A stretch of 64,000 nucleotides of DNA from Macrostomum hystrix (Eukaryota; Platyhelminthes; Macrostomidae), in assembly GCA_950097015.1 (NCBI GenBank), contig CATNEN010000025.1:9589001-9653000 (forward strand). Direction: 5' to 3'. Each line of letters opens with the position of its first letter. The stretch's first letter is position 1. The notes beneath the pieces were generated by a model. That model had not been told where the DNA came from, did not search any database, and saw only the letters and a list, made by a program, of their open reading frames with translations. Below, piece after piece: positions 33,031 through 45,484 of the stretch. Made by a program: the position numbers and the translations under genes.

Positions 33031-34456
33031 CAATAGATACTTTTCCTGCCACATTAGAGCACAATTTTTGTTACATGTTGTGTGAAAATATAACAAACAA
33101 TTTAGTTACTAGGACTAGGGGCCTAGTACAAATTAAACAATTAGTTTGTTTTATTGAATTAGGTAGGGCCTAATCTTTTACTTCTGCCCTTAAGAAATTA
33201 GGAATCAAATTTGTAATAAAAATAGTTAAACTTTTTATTCTACCTAAATGATCCCTTTTATTTGCCATATATTTAGCTAATAAAAACTTATTTTGTATTA
33301 ACATAGCATACATCAGTAAGAAACTAATATAGGCCCTAGAAGCATAGCAATGATTTTTACTCTCTTGTATAGATAGTCATACCTGATGCCACTGCCACTT
33401 GTGATTCATGAATTACAATGATAGCTATATTGAATTCTAGTACAAAGTCAAATTAGGGGCCAAGATACTTACAACTTAAATAAGACACTTTCTTTATTAG
33501 AATTAAGAATCTTAATACAGTAAGGGTAGGGTAGTTAGGCTAGCTAGACCGAAATTATAACATTCTATTAGGCTATTATAGTACTAAATAGTGGTAATAA
33601 TTTAAATTTAATTAAATTGATTCAGAGAATTATGACAACGATTGCAATATTATATCGTCGGTCTCGAAGTTTTTTTAGATCACTTATTCGTATTTCGAAA
33701 GCTAGTGGTTTTGTGTTTGTGCAACTTTCTAAAATAGAATTAGAGAGCTTTGCTTATGTAGATCATATATAAAAACAAAAGTAAGATAGGTCGAGCAAAC
33801 CTTGTGTGAGACAATCAATTTTAATTTAGCTACAGTTTGTAATAAAAATGTTAATCTAGAGAGAGGGCGAAATTTCAAATTAAATCGTTTTAATGAATTT
33901 TTCAGCAATACTACAATTAATGATTGATCTTATAAAATGAAAGAACAATAATTTTTACATAAAAATGAAAATAAATATTTCGACAGACTGTTTAGCTGCT
34001 TGCCTAAGCGTGCCTGGCATTAATGCTGCTTCTTTTATCATTGATTTACTCTATTTGTTAGGCCTACTTCTAGAATCTAGCCTAGGTTCGTTCTTAACTT
34101 CTTGAAGGTGGAGGAGGTAGCTCGGCTTTATCTATGATTCAAAGCCTTTCTCGGTTAGCTGGGTTTTCTGTCTTAAAATAATATCGTAGGTCATAGCAGC
34201 CTAGCTCCTAAGTAGCTATCATTAGGTAGATGTCAGTTGTCATCTAGCTTTAAACTTTTCTAAACACACTTTCTCAATTTCTATCTTATGTTAGTAAGGC
34301 AATCTTTCTGTTTACAGCTCTTGGTTATTTTGACCATTTTTTAGTTTAGAGGCTCAGTGAGTCCAAGCAAAAGTCAATCAGAATAATTTTTCTTAAACCA
34401 ATAGACTATAAAAGAAAATGTTGCTAGATAACATTTTTTGGCCTAATATTAATATT
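33031..34456. other. AT-rich intergenic stretch
   Basis: About 1.4 kb with no gene, RNA or array recognised. Confidence 0.4.
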
Positions 34457-34927
34457 GGCAATGTTCTACTTCCGTTCATTATATTTTTTTTGTTTGCAAA
34501 CGAAAGATAACAACAAAAACAAGTTTAACGGTAGCAAAAAGTCAGTAGTTTGGTCAGACAGTTCTGAAAAGTATTGGTCAGTCTTTCTTCTATCAAACCG
34601 GGTAAGTGCCTAACCCAGTAGAGGAGGGCACCGAAGCTATTCTTGGGGTATAGACAGCGCCATAAGAATTCTTCGAGGTGGCTTTCGAATAGAGTAGCAC
34701 TCGTGCCATACATTTGACGCAGCTTGGCCTTCGCAAAAACTTCAGCTGCAGAATTTCTGTGCCTTAGCTTCCTGTTCCCCCATATTTGCCAGATTTTGCC
34801 ATAGACATAGATCCAAGTGTCAAGTCACGGCAAAGCCACATCAGCACAACTTTTCAAACTCAGAATGTACGTGTGGCACAAATTCAAATGAAAAAAATAA
34901 TATAACGAACGGAAGTAGAATATTGCC
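34457..34927 (-). mobile_element. Merlin-type (ISXO2-like) non-autonomous transposon, copy 1
   Basis: The 471-bp element is bounded by inverted repeats beginning GGCAATGTTCTACTTCCG and its complement at the right end. Inside, on the minus strand (34713-34525), a 62-codon frame matches the fragment in the copy at 52210: FESHLEEFLW followed by SFGALLYW and GLIEERLT. The YL/HLxEFxW pattern is that of the C-terminal end of ISXO2/Merlin transposases. No exact target duplication remains (TTAATATT left, TTAAAAGG right). The catalytic part is missing. Confidence 0.7.
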
Positions 34928-35461
34928 TTAAAAGGCCTATTAGCTTGATGATTATTTGGCATACATTCACTTTTGTTCTTTAAATAATTTTTTTCCTGAA
35001 ATAAAACATTTTTTGTTTAAAATAATTTTGGGAACAGATAAACAAGTAACAATAAACAATATTAGTGCAGTCAGAATGTCTAGAACTCTAGATGTTATGT
35101 TGGGATGTCATGCATGAATCACACCGGATAGTAATGTGCTGCCCAAAACAGAAAAATGTCATTTCTGGAGAATAGCCGGCGCTACAGGAATTCCTGAAGA
35201 TGTGACTCAAAAAGCTTGCCACTCGTGCTAGACATGTGCTGACATTCTGACAATGCACTAATATTGTTCATTGTTATTCATTTATCTGTTCTTAACATTG
35301 TTTTAAACCAAAAACTTTATATTTCAATGAAAATAAATTTAACAAACAAAATTGAATGTATGCAAATTATTTCAATAGGGCCTAGCTTGTGTTTTTATCA
35401 ATTTGCCTACTTTAATTTAGTTGCTAATTGCCAAAGGCTTGAATGTCAAAATAACCCCAAT
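34928..35461. other. AT-rich spacer
   Basis: No feature recognised. Confidence 0.35.
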
Positions 35462-36893
35462 CAGGGGCCTAAGATAATACAGTATTTTGTTATCACTTTA
35501 GTAATCTTAATTACAAAAACTATCAAGGGGTGCTATCTGGGATAGTGATCATTTGGGCACTACTTTCTACAACACCATCTAAATTGCCTAAAACAGTAGT
35601 TAGCTTAAAGAAAAACTATCAATGGTCTAGATAAGTGTTGACTTTTTTCTTTAGCACTTTTATTAGCTGAGTTAAGGCCCCTCAAATGAGGATATCCACA
35701 GACATAAATTGCAACTTTCACCAGTCTGCTGAAAGATAAAAGTTTCCTTGTCAAGGAAATGCTGACCCTTGAAAGTGTAGGCAGCTTGCAGTGTGTGCGC
35801 AACCTTGACACGTCGACTCTTCTGCTCAGTTGTGAGGATGCGGGAATCCATTGACAAGAGAGGTGGGACAGCCCAAGATTGGTCTTGAGAATCTTGTGCA
35901 CATGTGGATTTGAAAGGCCAACAGTAGCAGAAAGCCTGCAAAGTGAGCTCTTAGGTGCAGCTTCAACAGCAAGAACGCTTCGCAGACAGGCGCATACCTG
36001 TGCCAGCATGGAGCCAGATGGGCCAGGCGCGATGTCATCAAGGGAGGTACAGCCCTCTTTGAACTCGCAAACCCACCATCACACAGTCAGTTTGCTTGGC
36101 ATGGCCTCTCCATATGTCACAAGAAGCTTTGCATGCATGTGAGCCACATTTGTGTGTCTGCTGTTGATCCAGAAGCAAATGACACCACCATACATGTGCA
36201 ACCTCCCAAATCTTTGCCGGCTGTGCAACTTAGTTTTTGCTCTATTTATGACTTAGTTTGCTCTCATTTGCTCTATTTTTCTCTCCCCTTTTCCTCTTCT
36301 TCACGCCTTCCTTTTTTGTCCCTTGTTCCCCCCTTTGATTTTTTTGCACTTGGTTGATTGGTTTTTGCAACTTACCTTGCTTGGCCCTCATTTCACCCAG
36401 TCAAACCGGCCGGGTGTTGCATATGTATGGACGCAACACATTGTTGGTTTGAGGTCTTACATTGAAGCTGATGCCATCTTGTGTTTTTAGCAATGTTTAG
36501 CCTGCTGAATGGTTAACTTGTGCCAACTGTTGAACTGATTTGCTTAAAGACTGATTAAGCAGAGGAATTGCAGGATTGACTGAGATTTGATGCTGTTATT
36601 TGTGGCTTTAGAGTGCGACCTGTCTTCTGCAGCTAGTGAAATCGCAATTTATGTCCATAGAGATCACAGCGTGATGGTCATAACTCAGCTAATAAAAGTG
36701 CTAGAGAAAAAAGTCAACAGTCATCTAGACCATTGATAGATTTTCTTTAAGCTAACTGCTGCTTTAGGCAATTTAGATGGTGTTGTAGAAAGTAGTGCCC
36801 AAATTATCACTATCCCAGCTAGCACCCCTTGATAGTTTTTGTAATTAAGATTACTAAAGTGATAACAAAATACTGTATTATCTAAGGCCCCTG
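35462..36893. mobile_element. long-terminal-inverted-repeat DNA element
   Basis: The element starts CAGGGGCCTAAGATAATACA and ends with the near-perfect complement GGCCCCTG. Inverted repeats extend about 250 bp on each side (to about 35715 and from about 36640) with scattered mismatches. The 0.9-kb centre has only short frames and no recognisable transposase. No target duplication is evident, so the superfamily is uncertain; a CAGGGG start is common among hAT elements. Confidence 0.65.
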
Positions 36894-37685
36894 AGATAAA
36901 TTATTAGTATTTGTATTTTGATTACCAAAACTTTTGTTTTCCCTATATATATATTATATCTTAAGTTCTTAAATATAGTAAGTGAGTAAATGCATAAATA
37001 TATAGTGCAAAGACATTAGACAACAAGAAAGGTAGAAACATTAAACTACAAAAGTCAAACAAGTCTATAGGGCTGACCCAAAAATTCTATACAAACTCAA
37101 GCCCCTAAATACTTCAAGGCTACATGCATATTATTGGGGATATATGGATGGCTATGACGAGACACTGGAGAGGTTATTTAAAAAGTAGATTAAGAGATTA
37201 TGTCATTAAGAGATTAAATCAAGGATTTCATAGTTTGTCAAGACACTTCAGACTGCCTATGATGGGAACTCTTAATTCCTTGGTGTTAAGGCCTCAATCC
37301 CTTAATAAATATCACTGCTGTTTCAATGCCACAATGGGATAGAGGTTTACCTAGTCTGTTGACTATTGGTAGGATGTATAGATAGGATGTTACAGGATTT
37401 ATAACAAAAGCATTTATTTAGACTGCCTACAATGGAAACTCTTAATTCCCTGCTATGGTATTGGGGACTCAAGCTCTCAAGATTTCAATGCCACATACAT
37501 ATTGTGGGATTGCTAGGGAGGGAGTTTCACCCCAAACCTGTTGAGTCCTAGAAAAGGCCTCAAATTGTTATTTGCTACAGTCTCCCTAACTTAAAATTCT
37601 AGTACCCCATTGGTCCTTTGGCTTCTATCCACTTTCTATATAATTTGAAAGACAAAGGGAGGCTTTTTCTTCTTTAATTTGCAAG
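36894..37685. other. AT-rich spacer
   Basis: A loosely repeated phrase (GACTGCCTAYRATGGRAACTC) occurs at about 37250 and 37418. No gene recognised. Confidence 0.4.
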
Positions 37686-37820
37686 TATGTCAAAGAGATG
37701 TGCCAGAAAGAGATGTGCCAGAAAGAGATGTGCCACAAAGAGATGTGCCACAAAGAGATGTGCCACAAAGAGATGTGCCACAAAGAGATGTGCCACAGAG
37801 AGATGTGCCACAAAGAGATG
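37686..37820. repeat. 15-bp minisatellite
   Basis: Nine copies of AGATGTGCCACAAAG and close variants. Confidence 0.9.
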
Positions 37821-38111
37821 CTATGGAGGTTATTGGAAGTTACTGGCATTTTTTTCCAATACAGATTAGCTATGGGAAAAGTTTGGTTATGGCAGTATTA
37901 TGAACTACATATTATCTACATCAATAAAACATAATGCAGCTAAAACTTTTAAGAAAACGAATCAAAACTGAAAAGTGTACATAAATCCATTCAGATTTAC
38001 TTTATAATAATCAGATATACATTTTATGATTAAGATAAATCAGCAGCTCATCAGATTGCATCAAAACTTTCTAAAAAAACATATTTTTCCTATATTCAGC
38101 TAGGTTACATT

Positions 38112-38809
38112 ATGAACATTCGCAACGCTACACCAGCTGACCTGATGAACATGCAGGACTGCAATCTGCAATGCCTGCCAGAAAACTACCAGATGAAGTA
38201 CTACCTGTATCATGGCCTGTCCTGGCCGCAGTTGTCATTTGTAGCTGAAAATCTTGACGGTGAAATTGTTGGCTACGTGTTGGCCAAGATGGAGGAGGAC
38301 CCGGAGGACCAGCCGCATGGCCATATTACTTCGCTGGCTGTGAAACGCAATTATCGCCGACTCGGAATTGCGCAGAAGCTGATGGATCAGGTAAACCACA
38401 TTTTCATGTTTCTTATTGGGCCCTATCGGAATTTCATGGTTTGCTTAAAATCAGGGAAAATAAGATTGCGGACACAGCAATTTTTTTGAACACCATTTTT
38501 TCTAGTCAAATCAAGTTTATTATTTGGTTCTGACCCGCCCGCCAATTCTGACAGGCATCCCGGGCCATGGTTGAAAGCTTTCACGCTCGCTACGTGTCTC
38601 TGCACGTGAGAGTCAGCAACCGAGCGGCCCTGCAGCTTTATAAGAAGACGCTGGGATTTCGCATCAGCGAAACCGAGCCAAAGTACTACGCCGACGGAGA
38701 GGACGCCTACGCCATGAAACGGGTGCTGCGCGAATTCTGGGATAAATTCGGACCGAAGAATGTTGATTTTGACATTAAACCGGCTAAAGTCAAAGCTATT
38801 GAACCATGA
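38112..38809 (+). CDS. NAA10: N-alpha-acetyltransferase catalytic subunit (NatA, ARD1)
   Basis: Two exons (38112-38390 and 38555-38809; donor GTAAAC, acceptor TGACAG) join in phase to 177 residues. NAA10 is the catalytic subunit of NatA, which acetylates N-termini of nascent chains at the ribosome together with NAA15. The protein opens with [15 protein letters not shown] and carries the family's [13 protein letters not shown] and [11 protein letters not shown] blocks. The acetyl-CoA loop is RRLGIAQ, and [17 protein letters not shown] follows the junction. It ends shortly after the GNAT fold, so the variable C-terminal tail of the roughly 235-residue vertebrate protein is much shorter. The start codon follows a pyrimidine-rich CATTATG context with an in-frame stop upstream. 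Confidence 0.95.
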
Positions 38810-39189
38810 ACCATCATGGCCTTCTTTAGGTGCATTGCCTGCCTGGAAAATCATCAGTTCATTTTCGGTTACTGTCTAACTAGCTAACCTTATGGCATTG
38901 TTTATCTAGTTTAAATTTGTTCTAAAAAGTGTCTCTCTTTTGTTTGTTAGTGTATTGCTTTTGACAAAGTTGTTTAGTAAATGCGATGTATACTATAAAT
39001 ATGATGAAGTTAATTCTACTGAGACTGATCATTCTTAACTTTTATTTTTTTTAACTATCGCCTTGATTGCGGTGTTTTCGACTCTATGTAAATAGTTAAA
39101 TATGAGTGACTAGATTTTCTACCTTAGGTGGTGCTACAAGACTGAATTATTAATTAACCGAAAGTATAATTTTGTTTTATCTACATCTT

Positions 39190-40010
39190 TTTTGCATAAT
39201 AACTCTGTCACACCTTTCTCCCAACCTCTGTTTTCCCTCCTCTTTCCGTTCTAATCCTCTCTCCCTCCTCCCTCCGTCGTCAGTGTGTTCCCCTGTTTCC
39301 CCTTCTCTGTTCTCTTCGTTCTCTCTTCGTTCTCCCCTCTCTGTTCTCCCCCTCTCTGTTCTTCCCCTCTCTGTTCTTCCCCTCTTTGTTCTCCCCTCTC
39401 TATTATCCCCCTATTTGTTCTCATCCTCTCTGTTCTTCTCCCTTCTGTTCTCCTCCCCTCTGTCCTCCTCCTCTCCTTATTACCATCCACTCTCTCTGTT
39501 CTCCCCTCTCTGTTCTCCCCTCTCTGTTCTCCCCATCTCTTTTCTCCCCCTTTTTGTTCTCATCCCCTCTGTTCTCATCCCCTCTGTTCTCCTCCTCTCT
39601 GTTCTCCCCTCTCTGTTCTCCCCATCTCTTTTCTCCCCCTTTTTGTTCTCATCTCCTCTGTTCTCCTCCTCTCTGTTCTCCTCCTCTCTGTTCTCCCCTC
39701 TCTGTTCTCCCCATCTCTTTTCTCCCCCTTTTTGTTCTCATCTCCTCTGTTCTCCTCCTCTCTGTTCTCCCCCTCTCTGTTCTCCTCCTCTCTGTTCTCC
39801 TCCCCTCTGTTCTCCTTCCTCTCTGTTCTCCTCCTCTCTGTTCTCGTCCCTCCCTGTCCTCCTCCTCTCTGTTCTCCCCCCTATTTGTTCTCCCCCTCTT
39901 TGTTCTCCCAATCACTGTTCTCCCCTCTCTGTTCTCCCCATCTCTGTTCTCCCCATCACTGTTCTCCCCTCTCTATTCTCCTCCCTCTATGTTCTTCTCC
40001 TTCGCAGCTC
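39190..40010. repeat. polypyrimidine minisatellite (CTCTCTGTTCTCCCC family)
   Basis: About 55 copies of a 13-16-bp C/T-rich unit, with a recurring longer block ending CATCTCTTTTCTCCCCCTTT. It lies directly upstream of CYC1 and is almost pure pyrimidine on the plus strand for 800 bases. A triplex-type structure is possible but untested. Confidence 0.9.
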
Positions 40011-40229
40011 TCCTCCTTCCCCTTTACCTTCAAATGTCATCATATTTCTTCTCGTCTGCGCTACATATTTTATTCAAGAAATAGGCTCTACTTCTATGTC
40101 TCGGTGATCGATCTGCATTTAAATTTGTGAAGTTAAGTGCAATCTGCAAGCCTCACCCTGTCTCACTGCTGTTTTGCAGCCGCATCACTTTTCCCGCTTA
40201 AAGCCCAAAGCCGAGTCCATCCGTCCCAA

Positions 40230-42675
40230 ATGAGTCGCTGGCTACAATTAGGCAGGCGCGCAGCCGTCGCTGTTGGCGCCCTGGGCGCTGGCACCGGCGC
40301 CGCCGTCTACCTGGGCACGCCGGCCTTCGCCACCGAGCTTTCGCTGCACTCCGCCCACCTGCCCTGGTCGCATGGCGGCCTGTTCTCCGCCTTGGATGCC
40401 GCCTCTGTCCGTAGAGGCTACTTCGTCTATAAGCAGGTTAACATTAGCTGATGATTGGGTTTGGGATTTTTGGATACACAGAAGCTATTCTCATTTTCCG
40501 CTTATTCTTTAGATTCACTTAAATAATAGGACCTCTACCATCTCTGATCCCTATTATCCCCGCAACCCCGCAATCATTTAACAATCCCAGATCCCTGTTA
40601 CCCTGAGCACATTCAAAATCCCAGATCCCTATTATCCTGAGCATATTCAGAATCCCAGATCCCTGTTACCCTGAGCACATTCAAAATCCCAGATCCCTAT
40701 TATCCTGAGCATATTCAGAATCCCAGATCCCTATTATCCTGAGCATATTCAGAATCCCAGATCCCTGTTACCCTTAGCACATTCCGAATCCCAGATCCCT
40801 ATTATCCTGCGCATATTCAGATTCCCAGATCCATATTATCCTGAGCATATTCAGAATCCCAGATCCCTGTTACCCTTAGCACATTCAGAATCCCAGATCC
40901 CTATTATCCTGCGCATATTAAGAATCCCAGATCCCTATTAACCTGCGCATATTCAGAATCCCAGATCACTATTATCCTGAGCATATTCCGAATCCCAGAT
41001 CACTATTATCCTGAGCATATTCAGAATCCCAGATCCCTATTATCCTGAGCATATTCAGAATCCCAGATCACTATTATCCTGAGCATATTCAGAATCCCAG
41101 ATCACTATTATCCTGAGCATATTCAGAATCCCAGATCCCTATTATCTTGCGCATATTAAGAATCCTAGATCCCTGTTATCCTGAGCACATCAAGAATCCC
41201 AGATCCCTGTTATCCTCAGCACATTCAGAATCCCAGATCCCTATTATTCTGCACCCCCTTAGCATCCTAGATTCCTATTCTCCCGCAGACTCAGCAACCC
41301 AGATCCCAATTATCCCCACTCACTAAGCATCCCAGATTCAAATTATCAACCTTTACCATCACCGGTGTAAATTATGAAACTCAGGTGTGCGCCGCCTGTC
41401 ACAGTATGAAGTTCATCGCCTACCGTCACCTGATCGGCGTCTGTCTAACCGAAGAGGAGGCCAAAGCCGAGGCTGCCGAGATTCAAGTCACCGACGGTCC
41501 GGACGAAACTGGCCAAATGTTTGAACGGCCCGGCAAGCTGAGCGACTTCTTTCCTAATCCTTATCCCAATGTGGAGGCGGCCAAGGCGGCTAACGGCGGC
41601 GCCGCACCGCCCGATCTTAGCTTCATTGTGGCTGCCAGGCACGGCGGAGCTGATTACCTGTTCCACCTGTTGACCGGCTACATGGATCCGCCGGCTGGCC
41701 GACAGGTCGGCAGCGGCCTGTACTACAATCCCTATTTCCCTGGCGGGGCCATTGCTATGGCGCAGGTAAAAATTTTGCGGAAATCAGTTTTTTTTTAGTT
41801 TTCTGTAATGCTCATTTAGGATTTATGATTATGATCTTCGACTTTGGAATCAAAATTAGAACTCGACTAAAGAAACAATTTTCTTTTTTTCTGTTTTATA
41901 TAAAATATCTGTCCTATCGCCATGAAAATCCAGAACACGGGCTAACATTTTCCGCTCTATCCGATGAACCGACTTCTAGAATAAGAAAAACAGCGGCATC
42001 GTCTAGATATTCAACGGTTTTTGTCGGGGTGTCTTGTGGCAAAAGCCACCAATATAGGCATAATTTTTCGTCTCAAAAAGTTTCATCATGCAACCATGTC
42101 GCTATTGTTGTTGACTGTACTGCATTGTATAATGTTTGTTCAGAGCACCAGGGTCTTCGACAAGAATCGTTGAATATCTCGACGATTCTGACATCGGACG
42201 GCTTTGAAAGTTAGTTCATCGTAAAGGACGGAAATTTGTTTTTTCGTGAAGTAGGCACTGGGTATTTAAATTGCCCTCCGTGGTCTTCTCAGGGGGGAAA
42301 TTGTGTGGTCTCTCTACTGTTAAAAAGGGATTTCAAAATGGGATTATTTGTTTTGGGATTAAAATTGTCAGGCTTTTGGTTCAAACTTATGTTGAACAAA
42401 TTTTATATTCTTATCAGGCTCTGTACAATGAGATCATTGAGTACGAGGACGGCACCCCGGCTACTCAGAGCCAACTGGCCAAGGACGTCGCCACCTTCTT
42501 GACCTTCACGTCCGAGATGGAGCACGACGAGAGGAAGCGCCTGGCGCTGAAAATCCTGCCCTGGGTGGCCGTGCTGACGGTGTGCGGCTGGTTCGCTAAG
42601 CGGCACGTGTTCACCTATCTGAAGTCGCGCAAGGTCGCCTACAAGAACCGGCCGCCAAGGAAGTTCTACACCTAA
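40230..42675 (+). CDS. CYC1: cytochrome c1, heme protein of respiratory complex III
   Basis: Three exons (40230-40436, 41385-41765, 42418-42675) join in phase 0 to 281 residues. Cytochrome c1 passes electrons from the Rieske protein to cytochrome c in the inner mitochondrial membrane. The Arg/Ala-rich N-terminus is a bipartite presequence. The heme-attachment motif CAACH is at residues 71-75. The axial methionine is Met194 in AIAMAQ, just before the last junction. Conserved blocks include [16 protein letters not shown] and [11 protein letters not shown]. One C-terminal membrane anchor (about residues 245-263) is followed by LKSRKVAY. The total is shorter than the human precursor (325), mostly in the presequence. 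ATG 40230 is the first in the exon. Confidence 0.95.
40545..41330. repeat. 34-bp minisatellite in CYC1 intron 1
   Basis: About 21 copies of a unit containing AGAATCCCAGATCCCTATTA and TCCTGAGCATATTC. It fills nearly the whole intron and stops about 50 bases before the exon-2 acceptor. Confidence 0.9.
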
Positions 42676-43700
42676 TGTTACGATGCTTGCTAATCGATTA
42701 GAAAATCTTAGTTAACTAATAAGAAGGGATTTTTAGGAGATCAATGGGGTTAGGTCGATCTAACCCTTGACAGTCTCGCCTCTAGCTTCTCTCTGAGCGT
42801 CTCAAATGTGTGTTCCTGTTTCTTAGAAAAAAATATTATTTAAGGAGAAAGCACAATCGCAGCCATCTTTATAAATGTCTATTAGTAACCCCCATCGGCT
42901 ATGAGAATAATGGCTCAAGTTTCACAAATCTTCGCTAAATTATCTTCTTGTCGTACTTTTTAGAATATTTTAGTTGAGAAAAGTAAATATGAGGATTTCC
43001 ACCGATTTCTTTGTGTTTTTTGTTCTCTTCTCACGCCCACTCCTCAAGTTCTTTTGGTTACTTTTCGTAGGTCCTACTATAATTGCTTAGTAGTATGTTG
43101 CTCCCTGTTTGTGTATCGATTTAGATATTTAAATGAGCTAAATAATCACACACAGATAGCTGTTTAAAATCTTCTTGAGTAGTTTTATTGGTATAGCGCT
43201 TCTAAAAGTGCGAGCATAGTTCAGACTAAGGGTGCGCTGTCCTTCGTAAACTACTCTTAGTAAAGTAGTGCTCATTTTCGTATTATCCTCCAACCTAATA
43301 ACTAACAAAGCCATGTGATCGACATCAGCGGCGACAACAAGTACAAAATGTACAAGTACAACTAATTGCTTTACGTAAAAAGAAATACATAAATTGAACA
43401 TTTTAAGGGGAATTTTGGCTTTGGCTTGTAGTTTCATTTTCCGTGCTGAGACCATCTCTGTTGGCCACCTCGGATGATGCTATATGCTAACAAAAACTTT
43501 ATTGTTCTTCATTTTTGTTTGCTTTTTTAGTTTTGGACTTCTGAAGTACTACATGAATTTTCTGCGGAAACTTGAGTCGGATAAAAGTCATTTTAAGTCA
43601 CGAAATAAGAGTACATGTGTATTATATCGTGCAGTCGAACCAACCTGAGGTCAAACCTCTCTTGATTCTCTGGTCGATCTGTCCTGGATCCTCAGGTTGA
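42676..43700. other. CYC1 3' untranslated region and spacer
   Basis: AT-rich DNA with no further gene recognised. Confidence 0.4.
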
Positions 43701-43704
43701 TACT

Positions 43705-44015
43705 CGTAATAATCATATTATTAATGATTGGCAATGGCACATTATTCGGTGATACTAGACCCTCATCCAGCGAGTCTAATTCTGCACATTCCGCTGACTC
43801 CTGAGCACGCGCGTACAGATACCGTATGCAAGCACACGCTCACACAGGTGTGTATATCTGCCCTTTCTCATCGTCTGGCAGTGTACACTTCACTGTGCAT
43901 TGGAGGTTGGTCCTCAGGGACGTAAATTGCACGACAAGCCACCAAGCCTTCTCACCGTGGCTGCGCCATAAATGAATGTGGCCTCGCTGTGGAATCGAGC
44001 TCAGGGACGTTGGAC
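43705..44015 (-). mobile_element. SINE family A copy
   Basis: It shows an ATTATTAATGATT tail, the complementary body blocks (CACACAGGTGTG, GCACGACAAGCC) and part of the head (GGAATCGAGCTCAGG). The extreme 5' end is replaced by the adjoining 23-bp array. Confidence 0.75.
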
Positions 44016-45055
44016 GTTGAGTTCAAACCACCCAGAATCCTGAGTTCAAACCACCCAGAATCCTGAGCTCAAACCACCCAGAATCCTGAGTTCAAACCAC
44101 CCTGAATCCTGAGTTCAAACCACCCAGAATCCTGAGGTTGAACCACCCTGAATCCTGAGGTTGAACCACCCTGAATCCTGAGGTTGAACCACCCTGAATC
44201 CTGAGGTTGAACCACCCTGAATCCTGAGGTTGAACCACCCTGAATCCTGAGGTTGAACCACCCTGAATCCTGAGGTTGAACCACCCTGAATCCTGAGGTT
44301 GAACCACCCTGAATCCTGAGTTCAAACCACCCTAGATCCTGAGGTTGAACCACCCTGAATCCTGAGGTTGAACCACCCAGAATCCTGAGTTCAAACCACC
44401 CAGAATCCTGAGTTCAAACCACTCAGAATCCTGAGTTCAAACCACCCTGAATCCTGAGGTTGAACCACCCTGAATCCTGAGGTTGAACCACCCTGAATCC
44501 TGAGGTTGAACCACCCTGAATCCTGAGGTTGAACCACCCTGAATCCTGAGGTTGAACCACCCTAGATCCTAAGGTTGAACCACCCTGAATCCCGAGTTCA
44601 AACCACCCAGAATCCTGAGGTTGAACCACCCTGAATCCTGAGGTTGAACCACCCTGAATCCTGAGGTTGAACCACCCTGAATCCTGAGTTCAAACCACCC
44701 AGAATCCTGAGTTCAAACCGCCCTGAATCCCGAGTTCAAACCACCCAGAATCCTGAGTTCAAACCACCCAGAATCCTGAGTTCAAACCACCCAGAATCCT
44801 GAGTTCAAACCACCCTGAATCCTGAGGTTGAACCACCCTGAATCCTGAGGTTGAACCACCCTGAATCCTGAGGTTGAACCACCCTGAATCCTGAGGTTGA
44901 ACCACCCAGAATCCTGAGTTCAAACCGCCCTGAATCCCGAGTTCAAACCACCCAGAATCCTGAGTTCAAACCACCCAGAATCCTGAGTTCAAACCACCCT
45001 GAATCCTGAGTTCAAACCACCCTGAATCCTGAGTTCAAACCACCCTTAATTCTAG
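44016..45055. repeat. 23-bp minisatellite
   Basis: About 45 copies of AACCACCCTGAATCCTGAGG plus TTG, alternating in blocks with a TTCAAACCACCCAGAATCCT variant. Its left edge merges with the SINE head, whose GTTCAAACCACC phrase resembles the unit. Confidence 0.9.
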
Positions 45056-45480
45056 GCTCTACTGTCCTATCCTGTTGTGTAGTGACGAATCGGCAGGTGA
45101 GAGCTGATTGTGAGGGGCTATCCTCTGGGGCGCAGGAAAGTAATTTCGAATTCCATTTCTAGCTTATATTACTGACATTATAGTAGCGGCATTGGTCCAG
45201 GCTATTGCTATTTAGTTGTTTCATATGAAAATAACGCTTGATTCAGTGTGAGTAAAAAAGTCGATTGGAACAATACTTAGTCCGCAAATTGTGTCATTGC
45301 AGCATTTGCTTCTCGTGTGTTTTATGGACTCAAGAAAAGAAAATTTTAATTTATCTTTAGAAATTTAAATTGTCAAGAATTAGAAACTATTTCGATCATT
45401 TACGCTATCATAAGAAATTATCCCTTAGATCTTTTACGGACTTCAAGATCTTAGAAAAAAACGTAAGTTGTGAAAGAACT
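45056..45480. other. AT-rich spacer
   Basis: No feature recognised. Confidence 0.35.
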
Positions 45481-45484
45481 TCCT

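Noticed and set aside
41825-42214. 129-codon frame in CYC1 intron 2
   Set aside because: It lies between in-phase CYC1 splice sites, has no recognised motif and starts in AT-rich intron sequence.
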